Shown: in pieces, positions 6,641 to 15,116 of the stretch
How positions within the stretch are numbered: the stretch's first letter is position 1
Layout of the letters: every line of letters begins with the position of its first letter
NCBI GenBank assembly: GCA_900553185.1
Contig: USCT01000008.1
Span: forward strand, 1-64,000
DNA: 64,000 nucleotides
Direction of reading: 5' to 3'
DNA from: an uncultured Bacteroides sp.
GTDB lineage: Bacteria > Bacteroidota > Bacteroidia > Bacteroidales > Bacteroidaceae
Notes under the pieces: model-generated
What the model was told of the DNA's origin: nothing
The model's input: the letters and a program-made list of their open reading frames with translations, nothing else
The model's database searches: none
Position numbers and translations under genes: made by a program

Positions 6641-9280
6641 TCAGAACAGTTTCATTTGCCCGTCTTCATCTTCCGGATTTTCAGCTTCGTTATCGGTTTC
6701 TTCGGGTAATTCCTCTGTTGTCTCAGCAGGTTCCGGTGTCCGGGTCGGTTCCAGTTCCTCAATCCGGTCTACCTGGAAAGTTGTCAGTCGCTTTCCCTTT
6801 GCCTTAAAGCTTTTTACTCCTACAAAGTCGCTTGCTTCTATGATGAGCGGGTCGCGGAAGCTGTCGTGTCCTCCGAAGATAACCTGTAGCCGGGCATATA
6901 CCTGACAGGTGAGTAAAATCGGTTGGTTATGTTTGTTTTCACCCAGGTAATTCTGCCGTTTGGCGGAGTTCTCGAAAGTGAATCGTTTCAGGTACGGATA
7001 GTTCTGCTGGTCAGCGTCATACAGGGCGGCCGTCCATACTTTCTCGGCATCGAATTTCTCGATAATCTGAATATCGGTATCGTAATGGTTGTTCAGATCG
7101 AAATCGGTGGTATAGAATTCTCCGTTCTTATGTACTACCAGAATGGTGTCATCGCTTTGGAATTCACCCAGATATTGTCCGCGTCCGTCGTAGTTCAGGC
7201 GCAGTACGTCGTGATCGAACCAGACTTTCCGTCCGCCGAGCGTAGAACCTCCCCGGTGTTTCAGACTGATTTTGTGTACATCGAATTTTGTCAGCAGGTT
7301 ACCCATCGACTGGCGTCCCTTGATGTTGATGGTACTGAAATCTTTTTCAAATACCAGTTTCTTGATGCGTGGGTTCGGGCGGAGAGTTACCTTGATGACT
7401 TCCGCTTCTCCGTTAGGGTTGGCGGTAAAGTATACGATTTTTGAGCCCGGGTTTCCCTGGGTCACATCGTATTCACGGTCACGTATCATCGAAGTGACGT
7501 TGAAACGCTTGATGTAGTGGAATCCTTCCTTCCCGTCGCGGTAGATCACGTTGTAGATGGTGCGCTTGTCGTTCTTCTTGAACACGTTTACATACAGGAT
7601 ATTTTTGCCCACGAACAGCTTGTCGCTGATGCGGACTATCTTGTATTTGCCGTCCTTGTAGAAGATGATGACATCGTCGATGTCCGAGCAGTTGCACACA
7701 TATTCGTCCTTCTTCAGTCCGGTACCGATGAAACCTTCTTCGCGGTTGATGTACAGCTTTTCGTTGGCCTCGGCCACCTTCGTGGCGACGATGGTGTCGA
7801 AACTCCGGATTTCGGTACGGCGGGGGAAGTTCTTGCCGTATTTTTCCTTCAGTCTCCGGTACCAGTCGATGGTGTATTCCGTGATGTGGGCCAGGTGGTT
7901 GTCAATGTCCGCAATTTCGGCCTTCAGTCTGGCAATCAGTTCGTCCGCCTTGTCCTTGTTGAACTTCAGGATACGGGCCATCTTGATTTCCATCAGTTTC
8001 AGTATATCATCTTTCGTCACTTCACGCACGAATTGCGGATAGAAGGGGGTCAGCCGTTCATCAATGTGCTCGCAGGCGGCATCCATGTTTTCGGCCTGTT
8101 CGAATTCCTTATCCTTATAGATACGTTCTTCGATGAATATTTTTTCCAGGGACGCAAAATGTAATGTTTCCAGTGTTTCATTACGCTGGATATTCAGTTC
8201 CTGACGCAGCAGGTTCAGTGTATTGTCTACCGATTTCTTGAGTACAGCGCTTACTGAGAGGAAATGTGGCTTTTTGTTGTCGATGACACAGCAGTTGGGC
8301 GAGATGTTCACCTCGCAATCGGTAAAGGCATAGAGGGCATCCAGCGTCTTGTCCGATGAGGTTCCCGGTGCCAGATGGACCAGTATTTCCACTTTCCCGG
8401 CTGTGTTGTCGTCTACCTTACGTACCTTGATTTTCCCTTTTTCGATGGCTTTCAGGATGGAATCAATCAGCGAAGAAGTCGTTTTTCCGTAGGGTATTTC
8501 ACTGATGCAAAGCGTCTTGTTGTCTATCTTTGAAATTTTGGCACGTACCCGTACTACACCACCTCGTTCGCCGTCGTTGTAACGGGAAACATCGATGGAG
8601 CCTCCCGTCTGAAAATCCGGATAAAGCTGGAACGGTTCGCCGTGCAGGTAAGCGATGGCGGCATCGCACAATTCGTTGAAGTTATGCGGCAGGATTTTTG
8701 AGGAAAGACCTACGGCGATACCTTCTACCCCTTGGGCGAGGAGTAAAGGAAACTTTACCGGAAGCGTAACCGGTTCCCGGTTACGGCCGTCGTAAGATGC
8801 CTGCCATTCGGTGGTTTTCGGATTGAACACCACGTCGAGAGCGAATTTGGACAGCCGGGCTTCGATGTAACGGGGAGCCGCGGCGCTGTCGCCGGTCAGG
8901 ATGTTTCCCCAGTTTCCCTGGCAGTCTATGAGCAGGTCCTTCTGTCCCAGTTGAACCAGTGCGTCGCCGATGGAAGCGTCGCCGTGCGGATGGAACTGCA
9001 TGGTATGGCCCACGATGTTGGCCACCTTGTTGTAGCGTCCGTCATCCAGTCGTTTCATGGAGTGGAGGATGCGCCGCTGTACCGGTTTCAGTCCGTCGTT
9101 GATGTGCGGTACGGCACGTTCCAGAATAACGTATGAGGCATAGTCCAGAAACCAGTTCTGGTACATGCCGCTCAGCTGATGTTTCACCGCTTCGTCTTTC
9201 TGGTCAACAGGCTTGTAATCTGAATGTTCTTCTTTATTGGGAATGTTGGTCTCTTCTTTATCAAAAGTATCTTCGCTCAT
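6641..9280 (-). CDS. parC: DNA topoisomerase IV subunit A (GyrA/ParC type)
   Basis: 879 residues. It is the DNA-breaking subunit of a type IIA topoisomerase that decatenates and relaxes chromosomal DNA together with a ParE-type ATPase subunit, which is not in this window. The winged-helix core spans about 40-170, with GLKPVQRRIL at 63-72 and the catalytic Tyr138 in AAPRYIEARLS. The central region has a long helical tower, and the C-terminal domain from about 550 has beta-propeller-like repeats without a clear GyrA box, favouring ParC over GyrA. The acidic tail ends DGQMKLF. The first 30 residues are acidic and disordered-looking. It is the first gene of an operon with the DUF3316 and S41 genes. 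A TATTTTTG -7 element (complement of 9310-9317) lies upstream. Confidence 0.9.
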   Translation of the reverse strand: MSEDTFDKEETNIPNKEEHSDYKPVDQKDEAVKHQLSGMYQNWFLDYASYVILERAVPHINDGLKPVQRRILHSMKRLDDGRYNKVANIVGHTMQFHPHGDASIGDALVQLGQKDLLIDCQGNWGNILTGDSAAAPRYIEARLSKFALDVVFNPKTTEWQASYDGRNREPVTLPVKFPLLLAQGVEGIAVGLSSKILPHNFNELCDAAIAYLHGEPFQLYPDFQTGGSIDVSRYNDGERGGVVRVRAKISKIDNKTLCISEIPYGKTTSSLIDSILKAIEKGKIKVRKVDDNTAGKVEILVHLAPGTSSDKTLDALYAFTDCEVNISPNCCVIDNKKPHFLSVSAVLKKSVDNTLNLLRQELNIQRNETLETLHFASLEKIFIEERIYKDKEFEQAENMDAACEHIDERLTPFYPQFVREVTKDDILKLMEIKMARILKFNKDKADELIARLKAEIADIDNHLAHITEYTIDWYRRLKEKYGKNFPRRTEIRSFDTIVATKVAEANEKLYINREEGFIGTGLKKDEYVCNCSDIDDVIIFYKDGKYKIVRISDKLFVGKNILYVNVFKKNDKRTIYNVIYRDGKEGFHYIKRFNVTSMIRDREYDVTQGNPGSKIVYFTANPNGEAEVIKVTLRPNPRIKKLVFEKDFSTINIKGRQSMGNLLTKFDVHKISLKHRGGSTLGGRKVWFDHDVLRLNYDGRGQYLGEFQSDDTILVVHKNGEFYTTDFDLNNHYDTDIQIIEKFDAEKVWTAALYDADQQNYPYLKRFTFENSAKRQNYLGENKHNQPILLTCQVYARLQVIFGGHDSFRDPLIIEASDFVGVKSFKAKGKRLTTFQVDRIEELEPTRTPEPAETTEELPEETDNEAENPEDEDGQMKLF

Positions 9281-9309
9281 AGCTATGGTTTAAGTGGAAA
9301 AACGACAGG

Positions 9310-9317
9310 CAAAAATA
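9310..9317 (-). promoter_or_regulatory. -7 element upstream of parC (TATTTTTG)
   Basis: On the minus strand the complement of 9310-9317 reads TATTTTTG, 30 bases before the parC ATG. No TTTG is found at the usual -33 spacing. Confidence 0.35.
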
Positions 9318-9499
9318 AGAATTTTTTTTCTCCTATATATTATATAAACCGAAATAAACCGGTATTTTGGCAACTGAATGATTCGTAAGGTCTTGTGCCG
9401 GAGGGGAAAAACGTACCTTTACGTATTTCTGACGAATGGATGAAACAAGTCTTTCCCCGTATGGATTTAAATGGATTTTTTTGTTTCATGCGGGAAAAA

Positions 9500-10834
9500 T
9501 TATTTTTTCATTTCGTTCAGTACGGGTACGGTCAATGGAATGGCCAGCAGGAACGAGCAGAGGTCGGATACGGCCTGGCACATTTCTACACCCTGTAATC
9601 CTAGAAAATGCGGCAGAATCAGGATAAGCGGAATAAAGAACAGTCCTTGTCTGGCCGATGAGAGTGTGACCGCACGTACCGGTTTGCGGATGGTCTGCAG
9701 CATCATATTGCACAGGATGACCCATGCGCCCAGGGGTAAAGTAATAAGTTGCCAGCGTAAGGCGCGTGTACCGGTTTCGATAACGTGTGGATCATCGCGG
9801 AACCACGATACGATTTCGGGAGAAAATATATAACCGATAATTGCACAGACGGAAAGAAAAACTGCCCCGGTTTTGACACAGAACCAGAATCCTTCACGTA
9901 CGCGATGGAACAATCCCGCTCCGTAGTTGAATCCGCATACCGGCTGGAAACCTTGTCCGAAACCGATGAGAAAAGAGTTGATGAACATGCAGATACGGGT
10001 TACGATAGACATACCCGCAATAGCTGCGTCGCCGTATGCTCCGGCTGCCACATTCAGCAGGATGGTTGACAGACTGGCCAGTCCCTGACGGCAGAGAGAA
10101 GGACTTCCGCCAAATATGATTTCTTTCAGGTAAGCAGCTTTCGGAGTAAAGTTTCTGAAACGGATGCGGATGTTCGTTCCCCGGCTGTCCATGATAAGCA
10201 ATACCGTAAAGCTGCATATCTGGCTGGCCAGTGTGGCCCAGGCAGCTCCCGAAATACCCATGTCGAACACGAATATAAGCAGCGGGTCGAGTCCGATGTT
10301 CAGCACCGCACCAATAATAATGCCGACCATCGCATACACGGCATTTCCTTGGAAACGCATCTGGTTGTTCAGTACCAGCGAGGAAGCCATGAACGGCGCA
10401 CCCAGCAGTACTATACCTAAATATTCTTCGGCATATGGTAGAATGGTAGGAGTAGAGCCCAGTGCGATACATATCTGTGTAAGATACAAGTGGCCGAAAA
10501 GAGCGATTAATGCTCCCGATATGAAGGCGTAGAAAAAACCTGTTGAGGCCATTTTTTCTGCGCTCTCATAATCCCGGGCACCTAATTTACGCGAAATATA
10601 ATTTCCTGAACCGTGTCCGAAGAAAAAACCGAATGCCTGTATGATGGCCATGATGGAAAACGAAATACCAACTGCGGCTGTCGACTGTGTATTGATTTTT
10701 CCTACAAAATAAGTATCTGCCATCACGTAAAACGAAGTAACCAGCATGCTGATGATGGTAGGTATGGCAAGCGATCCGATGAGTTTCGGAACCGGCGCGG
10801 TGGTCATTAACGTAAATTTGTCTTTCGTGTTCAT
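9500..10834 (-). CDS. MATE-family multidrug/cation efflux transporter
   Basis: 444 residues with twelve predicted membrane helices in two related halves, typical of MATE antiporters that export drugs or metabolites using a Na+ or H+ gradient. Characteristic pieces are PKLIGSLAIPTIISMLVTSFY near the N-terminus, GFGQGFQPVCGFNYGAG near the middle of the second half, and a C-terminal LFFIPLILILPHFLGLQG. The length is normal. It is divergent from glyS and has a TACTTTTG -7 element upstream on its strand (complement of 10856-10863). No clear terminator follows it in 9281-9499. Substrate cannot be predicted. Confidence 0.85.
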   Translation of the reverse strand: MNTKDKFTLMTTAPVPKLIGSLAIPTIISMLVTSFYVMADTYFVGKINTQSTAAVGISFSIMAIIQAFGFFFGHGSGNYISRKLGARDYESAEKMASTGFFYAFISGALIALFGHLYLTQICIALGSTPTILPYAEEYLGIVLLGAPFMASSLVLNNQMRFQGNAVYAMVGIIIGAVLNIGLDPLLIFVFDMGISGAAWATLASQICSFTVLLIMDSRGTNIRIRFRNFTPKAAYLKEIIFGGSPSLCRQGLASLSTILLNVAAGAYGDAAIAGMSIVTRICMFINSFLIGFGQGFQPVCGFNYGAGLFHRVREGFWFCVKTGAVFLSVCAIIGYIFSPEIVSWFRDDPHVIETGTRALRWQLITLPLGAWVILCNMMLQTIRKPVRAVTLSSARQGLFFIPLILILPHFLGLQGVEMCQAVSDLCSFLLAIPLTVPVLNEMKK

Positions 10835-10950
10835 TGTTTTTCATTCAATCTTCTGCAAAAGTAGAAAAAAATAACCATCTTTCCCTACTGATTCCACCCA
10901 TTCATAAGATAAATTAATACAGCTATTCTTCTTTTTTACTTATAAATACC

Positions 10951-10958
10951 TATCTTTG
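10951..10958 (+). promoter_or_regulatory. -7 element for glyS (TATCTTTG)
   Basis: TATCTTTG matches TAnnTTTG and lies 54 bases before the glyS ATG. The expected -33 region is T-rich but has no exact TTTG at 19-21 bases. Confidence 0.45.
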
Positions 10959-11012
10959 TGCCCTACTATGTAAGAGACTGTAAAATAAGAAATATCAAAA
11001 ATAACAAGAAAA

Positions 11013-12554
11013 ATGGCACAAGAAGACGTTTTCAAAAAACTGGTTTCACACTGTAAAGAGTATGGTTTTGTATTTCCGTCAAGTGAAATTTACGACGGAC
11101 TGGGAGCCGTATATGATTACGGACAGATGGGTGTGGAACTGAAAAACAATATCAAACAATACTGGTGGCAGAGCATGGTGCTGCTGCATGAAAATATCGT
11201 AGGTATTGATTCTGCTATCTTTATGCACCCTACTATCTGGAAGGCTTCCGGACATGTAGACGCGTTTAACGATCCTTTGATTGATAACCGCGACTCTAAG
11301 AAGCGTTACCGTGCTGACGTTCTGATTGAGGATCAGATTGCCAAGTATGATGAGAAAATTAACAAGGAAGTAGCCAAGGCTGCCAAAAAATATGGTGATG
11401 CATTCAACGAACAGGAATTCCGTAGTACCAACGCTCGCGTATTGGAACATCAGGCTAAACGTGATGCGCTGCACGAACGGTATTCAAAGGCTATGAATGC
11501 CAATGACTTGAATGAATTGCGTCAGATTATTTTGGATGAAGAAATCGTTTGTCCTATTTCTGGTACGAAGAACTGGACAGAAGTTCGTCAGTTCAATCTG
11601 ATGTTTACTACGGAAATGGGATCTACGGCCGATGGTGCCATGAAGGTTTATCTTCGCCCGGAAACCGCTCAGGGTATTTTCGTAAACTACCTGAACGTGC
11701 AGAAGACCGGTCGTATGAAGATTCCTTTCGGTATCGCACAGATCGGTAAGGCTTTCCGTAATGAAATCGTTGCCCGTCAGTTCATCTTCCGTATGCGTGA
11801 GTTCGAACAGATGGAAATGCAGTTCTTCGTAAAACCGGGTACCGAACTCGAATGGTTCCAGAAATGGAAAGAAACTCGTCTGAAATGGCACAAGGCACTG
11901 GGCTTCGGCGACGATCACTATCGTTTCCACGACCACGAAAAACTGGCTCACTATGCTAACGCCGCTACCGACATCGAGTTCCTGATGCCGTTCGGATTCA
12001 AGGAAGTGGAAGGTATCCACAGCCGTACAAATTTCGATTTGACTCAGCATGAAAAATATTCAGGTAAGAGCATCAAGTACTTTGATCCGGAAATCAACGA
12101 ATCGTATACTCCGTATGTTATCGAAACATCTATCGGTGTAGACCGTATGTTCCTGAGCGTGATGAGCGCTGCCTACTGCGAAGAAAAGCTGGAAAACGGC
12201 GAAACTCGTGTCGTTCTGAAACTGCCTGCCGCACTGGCTCCGGTGAAACTGGCCATCATGCCGCTGGTAAAGAAAGACGGGCTGCCTGAAAAGGCCCGTG
12301 AAATCATGAACGACCTGAAATTCCATTTCCACTGCCAGTATGATGAGAAGGATTCTATTGGTAAGCGTTATCGTCGTCAGGATGCCATCGGTACTCCGTA
12401 CTGTATTACGATTGACCACCAGACACTGGAAGACAATTGCGTTACTTTGCGTAACCGTGATACCATGCAGCAGGAACGTGTGGCTATCTCTGATTTGAAT
12501 AATATCATCGCCGACAAGGTAAGCATTACCAGTCTGCTGAAAACATTGCAGTAA
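11013..12554 (+). CDS. glyS: Glycyl-tRNA synthetase, single-chain alpha2 type
   Basis: 513 residues. It charges tRNA-Gly with glycine in the cytoplasm. The single-chain class II form is recognised by the N-terminal LVSHCKEYGFVFPSSEIY and YDYGQMGVELKNNIKQYWW, motif 2 FRNEIVARQFIFRMREFEQ, and motif 3 TSIGVDRMFLSVMSAAY. The C-terminal anticodon-binding domain follows (LAPVKLAIMPLVKK, then YDEKDSIGKRYRRQD, a typical ATP/anticodon domain phrase). An insertion at about residues 95-170 is normal for the family. It is followed after five bases by the FKBP gene, so they form an operon. Confidence 0.95.
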   Translation: MAQEDVFKKLVSHCKEYGFVFPSSEIYDGLGAVYDYGQMGVELKNNIKQYWWQSMVLLHENIVGIDSAIFMHPTIWKASGHVDAFNDPLIDNRDSKKRYRADVLIEDQIAKYDEKINKEVAKAAKKYGDAFNEQEFRSTNARVLEHQAKRDALHERYSKAMNANDLNELRQIILDEEIVCPISGTKNWTEVRQFNLMFTTEMGSTADGAMKVYLRPETAQGIFVNYLNVQKTGRMKIPFGIAQIGKAFRNEIVARQFIFRMREFEQMEMQFFVKPGTELEWFQKWKETRLKWHKALGFGDDHYRFHDHEKLAHYANAATDIEFLMPFGFKEVEGIHSRTNFDLTQHEKYSGKSIKYFDPEINESYTPYVIETSIGVDRMFLSVMSAAYCEEKLENGETRVVLKLPAALAPVKLAIMPLVKKDGLPEKAREIMNDLKFHFHCQYDEKDSIGKRYRRQDAIGTPYCITIDHQTLEDNCVTLRNRDTMQQERVAISDLNNIIADKVSITSLLKTLQ

Positions 12555-12559
12555 TATTT

Positions 12560-13213
12560 ATGAGTAAGAATATTCTTTGGTTGGTTGCTCTGCTGATTTC
12601 TTTTTCCATGGGCTTGAGCTCTTGTGCGGAAGATACTCCTGTATCTGATCCGTATGAAAACTGGCAGGCTCGCAACGAACATTATATTGATTCGATAGCG
12701 GCTGTAGCAAAGGCCAATGTAGACGGAAGTTGGGAGCGCGTATTAAGTTACAAGATCAATTCCGTAACGACAGGTACAAGTCTGACAGATTTTGACAATG
12801 ATCAGTATGTGTACATGCAGGTATTGAAACCGGCAAATGAAGAGGGTATTGCTCCTTTGTTTACCGATAGTGTATCTGTTTATTACCGGGGAGAACTGAT
12901 CAATGGAGAAGTTTTCGACTATAATTACAGCGGTGATTTGAATACGGAGATCCATACACCTACTACATTCGCTTTGCAATCTAAGACAACTACTGGACTG
13001 ACTGATGGACTAATTGTAGGATGGGTCACTGCTTTGCAGCAGATGAAAGAAGGTATGCGGGTACGTCTGTATATTCCGTCTGACTTGGGTTATGGTGCTC
13101 AGGAACAGTCTTCAATCCCGTCGTATTCTACGTTGATTTTTGATTTGGAACTGGACAAAGTCATCCATCCTGTCGGACCGGATGACCGTAGTCGGGCGTT
13201 ATCGGAAGAATAG
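12560..13213 (+). CDS. FKBP-type peptidyl-prolyl isomerase, lipoprotein
   Basis: 217 residues. Lipoprotein signal with lipobox MGLSSC (Cys22). The C-terminal half (about 95-205) is an FKBP domain: DSVSVYYRGELINGEVFD, GWVTALQQMKEGMRVRLYIPS, LGYGAQ, SIPSYSTLIFDLELDKV. This isomerase family acts on X-Pro bonds of exported proteins. The N-terminal 75 residues are a linker or dimerisation region. It begins five bases after glyS; the pairing of a housekeeping synthetase with an envelope foldase looks like shared transcription rather than shared function. A strong terminator follows. Confidence 0.9.
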   Translation: MSKNILWLVALLISFSMGLSSCAEDTPVSDPYENWQARNEHYIDSIAAVAKANVDGSWERVLSYKINSVTTGTSLTDFDNDQYVYMQVLKPANEEGIAPLFTDSVSVYYRGELINGEVFDYNYSGDLNTEIHTPTTFALQSKTTTGLTDGLIVGWVTALQQMKEGMRVRLYIPSDLGYGAQEQSSIPSYSTLIFDLELDKVIHPVGPDDRSRALSEE

Positions 13214-13240
13214 AATTTTTCTTTGCAAAGCTATATAGGC

Positions 13241-13303
13241 TGACTCCGGATGTCGGTAGAAATTTTCTTTTGATGGATATTTCTACCGGTTCCGGAGTTT
13301 TTT
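13241..13303 (+). terminator. Terminator after glyS-FKBP operon
   Basis: A long stem, ACTCCGG with CCGGAGT enclosing CGGTAGAAAT with ATTTCTACCG, followed by eight T residues. Confidence 0.85.
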
Positions 13304-13325
13304 TGTATCTGTTTCATGCGGTTCT

Positions 13326-13356
13326 TTTGTCAGTTTAGTTGAAACGTGTATCTTTG
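13326..13356 (+). promoter_or_regulatory. Promoter for the metal-efflux operon
   Basis: TTTG at 13326-13329 and TATCTTTG at 13349-13356, 19 bases apart: a full Bacteroides consensus promoter. The first ATG of the operon is 20 bases further on, at 13376. Confidence 0.75.
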
Positions 13357-13375
13357 TGCCTCGTAAGAAATAGAG

Positions 13376-13813
13376 ATGGGACGTATTTTTCAGACATATT
13401 GTTTGTTGGTGGCCAGCCTGTTGGTGTTGGTCGTGTCTGTTTTTCCTCACCATCATCATGAAGAACGGTTGTGCCTGAAATCTGATTGGTATACGTGTGC
13501 GGCAGGTTATACGTCTGATACACAGGAAAGTCATTCGGAAAATAGCGAAAGCCATGGCTGTACTTTGTCGTGTGCCACACATTTCGCCTTTGGATATCAG
13601 CAGCTTTCCCGTTCTGATGTATCTCCCGATTATTCTTTTTCTTTTCTGATTTATCCGATGCTAAGTCTGCTGGAACATCTTCCGGCAGGAATTCTATGTT
13701 CGCATAATTCTGATTTTGTCTATATTGAGAAGTTGCACAGCCGTCAGTGGATGGTTGCTTCGGGACTTCGTGCGCCTCCTGTTACTTTCGTTGCGGATAG
13801 AAAAAGGGTGTAA
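13376..13813 (+). CDS. Small His/Cys-containing exported protein leading the metal-efflux operon (DUF6769-like)
   Basis: 145 residues. An N-terminal hydrophobic helix (about 8-24) is followed at once by a His cluster (residues 25-28) and Cys residues at 33, 41, 62 and 66 with further His, which together look like a metal-binding segment. The rest is weakly hydrophobic without a known fold. Similar short proteins sit in front of CusB-like adaptors in Bacteroides; I recall the label DUF6769 but cannot verify it. A role as periplasmic metal sensor or chaperone for the pump is inference from composition and position only. Confidence 0.65.
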   Translation: MGRIFQTYCLLVASLLVLVVSVFPHHHHEERLCLKSDWYTCAAGYTSDTQESHSENSESHGCTLSCATHFAFGYQQLSRSDVSPDYSFSFLIYPMLSLLEHLPAGILCSHNSDFVYIEKLHSRQWMVASGLRAPPVTFVADRKRV

Positions 13814-13907
13814 CCTGGTTGTTTCTTTGGTCGTTGTCGTATTAAGGAAACCGGGTTGCAGTATGAGTTCATTAATTTTGTCACGAAAGAAATAATAAGT
13901 TTATTTT

Positions 13908-15092
13908 ATGAAGAAAATATTTATGGGAGGAGCCCTTTGTCTGTTTTTATTGGGCGCCTGCAGCAGTCATGCAGAACATAATCACGAGCATGAACAGGAA
14001 GGACATGATCATGAAGCAGAAGCGCCTCATGGACATGACGAGCATGAGCATGGAGAAACGGCTGCTCATTCTGATGAAATCAGCCTGCCTGCCGCAAAGG
14101 CCGAAGCGGCAGGTGTAGTTGCGGATACAGTTAATCCGGAGTCGTTTAGACAGGTGATTCCTGTGAGCGGACAGATTCTGGCGGCTCAGGGAGAAGATGC
14201 TACGGTGGTGGCTACCCGTTCCGGAGTGGTTTCGTTTGCACGGAAACTGACGGAAGGCATGCCGGTGGGACGAGGAAATGCACTGGTTTATCTTGCGGCA
14301 GATCATTTGCAGGATGGAGATCCGGTCCGTAAAGCCGAAGTCGCTTATCGGGCCGCAAAAGAAGAATACGAACGTGCGTCCAGGTTGGTCGACAGTCAGA
14401 TTGTTTCCCAAAAGGAATTTAATGTGATTCGTGAGACGTATGAAAATGCGCGGATTGCTTACGAGGCTTTGGCTGCCGGAGTGTCGGACAAGGGTACGGC
14501 CGTCGTAGCCCCGATGGGAGGTTATCTGAAGAACTGTCTGGTGAAGGAAGGCGATTATGTCAGTGTGGGACAGCCGTTGATGAATATTACCCAGAATCGC
14601 CGGCTGCAGTTGAAGGCGGAAGTTTCCGAACGTTATTATTCGGCCTTGAAGCAGATTACTTCGGCCAATTTCAAGACTCCGTATGACGATCGGGTGTATG
14701 AACTGGATCAGTTAAAGGGACGATTGCTTTCATACGGAAAGACTTCGGGAGAGACTTCTTTCTACGTACCGGTCATTTTTGAATTTGACAATTGCGGTGA
14801 CATGGTGCCGGGCTCCTTTGTGGAGGTGTACCTGCTGGGAGCTCCACGTACAGGGGTTATCAGTTTACCCTGGTCGGCCATTACCGAGGAGCAAGGATTG
14901 AACTTTATTTATTTGCAACTGGATGCCAACTGTTACCGGAAGCAGGAAGTAAAATTAGGAGCATCCGACGGTAGCCGTGTGGAAATTCTTTCAGGTTTGA
15001 AAGGGGGAGAGAAAGTTGTCGTTCAGGGAGCCGTTCATGTAAAGCTGGCTTCTGCCAGCAATGCCATCCCGGCACATACCCATCAGCATTAA
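13908..15092 (+). CDS. RND efflux periplasmic adaptor (CusB/CzcB type)
   Basis: 394 residues. Lipobox LLGACSS (Cys18) anchors it. A striking His/Glu/Asp-rich stretch at about 21-57 resembles metal-binding tails of Zn/Co/Cu systems. The membrane-fusion core follows: an IPVSGQILAAQGEDATVVA barrel-sandwich strand, a coiled-coil hairpin of about 65 residues (KAEVAYRAAKEEYERASRLV, then QKEFNVIRETYENARIAYEAL), the second lipoyl half (VVAPMGGYLKNCLVKEGDYVSVGQPL) and beta-barrel and membrane-proximal domains. It links the RND pump to the outer-membrane channel. The metal cannot be fixed from the sequence; His richness points to Zn, Co, Ni or Cu. Confidence 0.9.
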   Translation: MKKIFMGGALCLFLLGACSSHAEHNHEHEQEGHDHEAEAPHGHDEHEHGETAAHSDEISLPAAKAEAAGVVADTVNPESFRQVIPVSGQILAAQGEDATVVATRSGVVSFARKLTEGMPVGRGNALVYLAADHLQDGDPVRKAEVAYRAAKEEYERASRLVDSQIVSQKEFNVIRETYENARIAYEALAAGVSDKGTAVVAPMGGYLKNCLVKEGDYVSVGQPLMNITQNRRLQLKAEVSERYYSALKQITSANFKTPYDDRVYELDQLKGRLLSYGKTSGETSFYVPVIFEFDNCGDMVPGSFVEVYLLGAPRTGVISLPWSAITEEQGLNFIYLQLDANCYRKQEVKLGASDGSRVEILSGLKGGEKVVVQGAVHVKLASASNAIPAHTHQH

Positions 15093-15116
15093 TTCACTTC
15101 TTTATCCTATTGAGCC

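Noticed and set aside
9384..9463. Possible 22-base repeat between MATE and parC
   Set aside because: CGTA-like cores occur, but the spacings (28, 10, 11, 25) are irregular and the similarity is weak.
13814..13907. Second promoter before the RND adaptor
   Set aside because: TAATTTTG at 13873-13880 fits the -7 consensus but has no -33 partner; kept out of the feature list as too weak.
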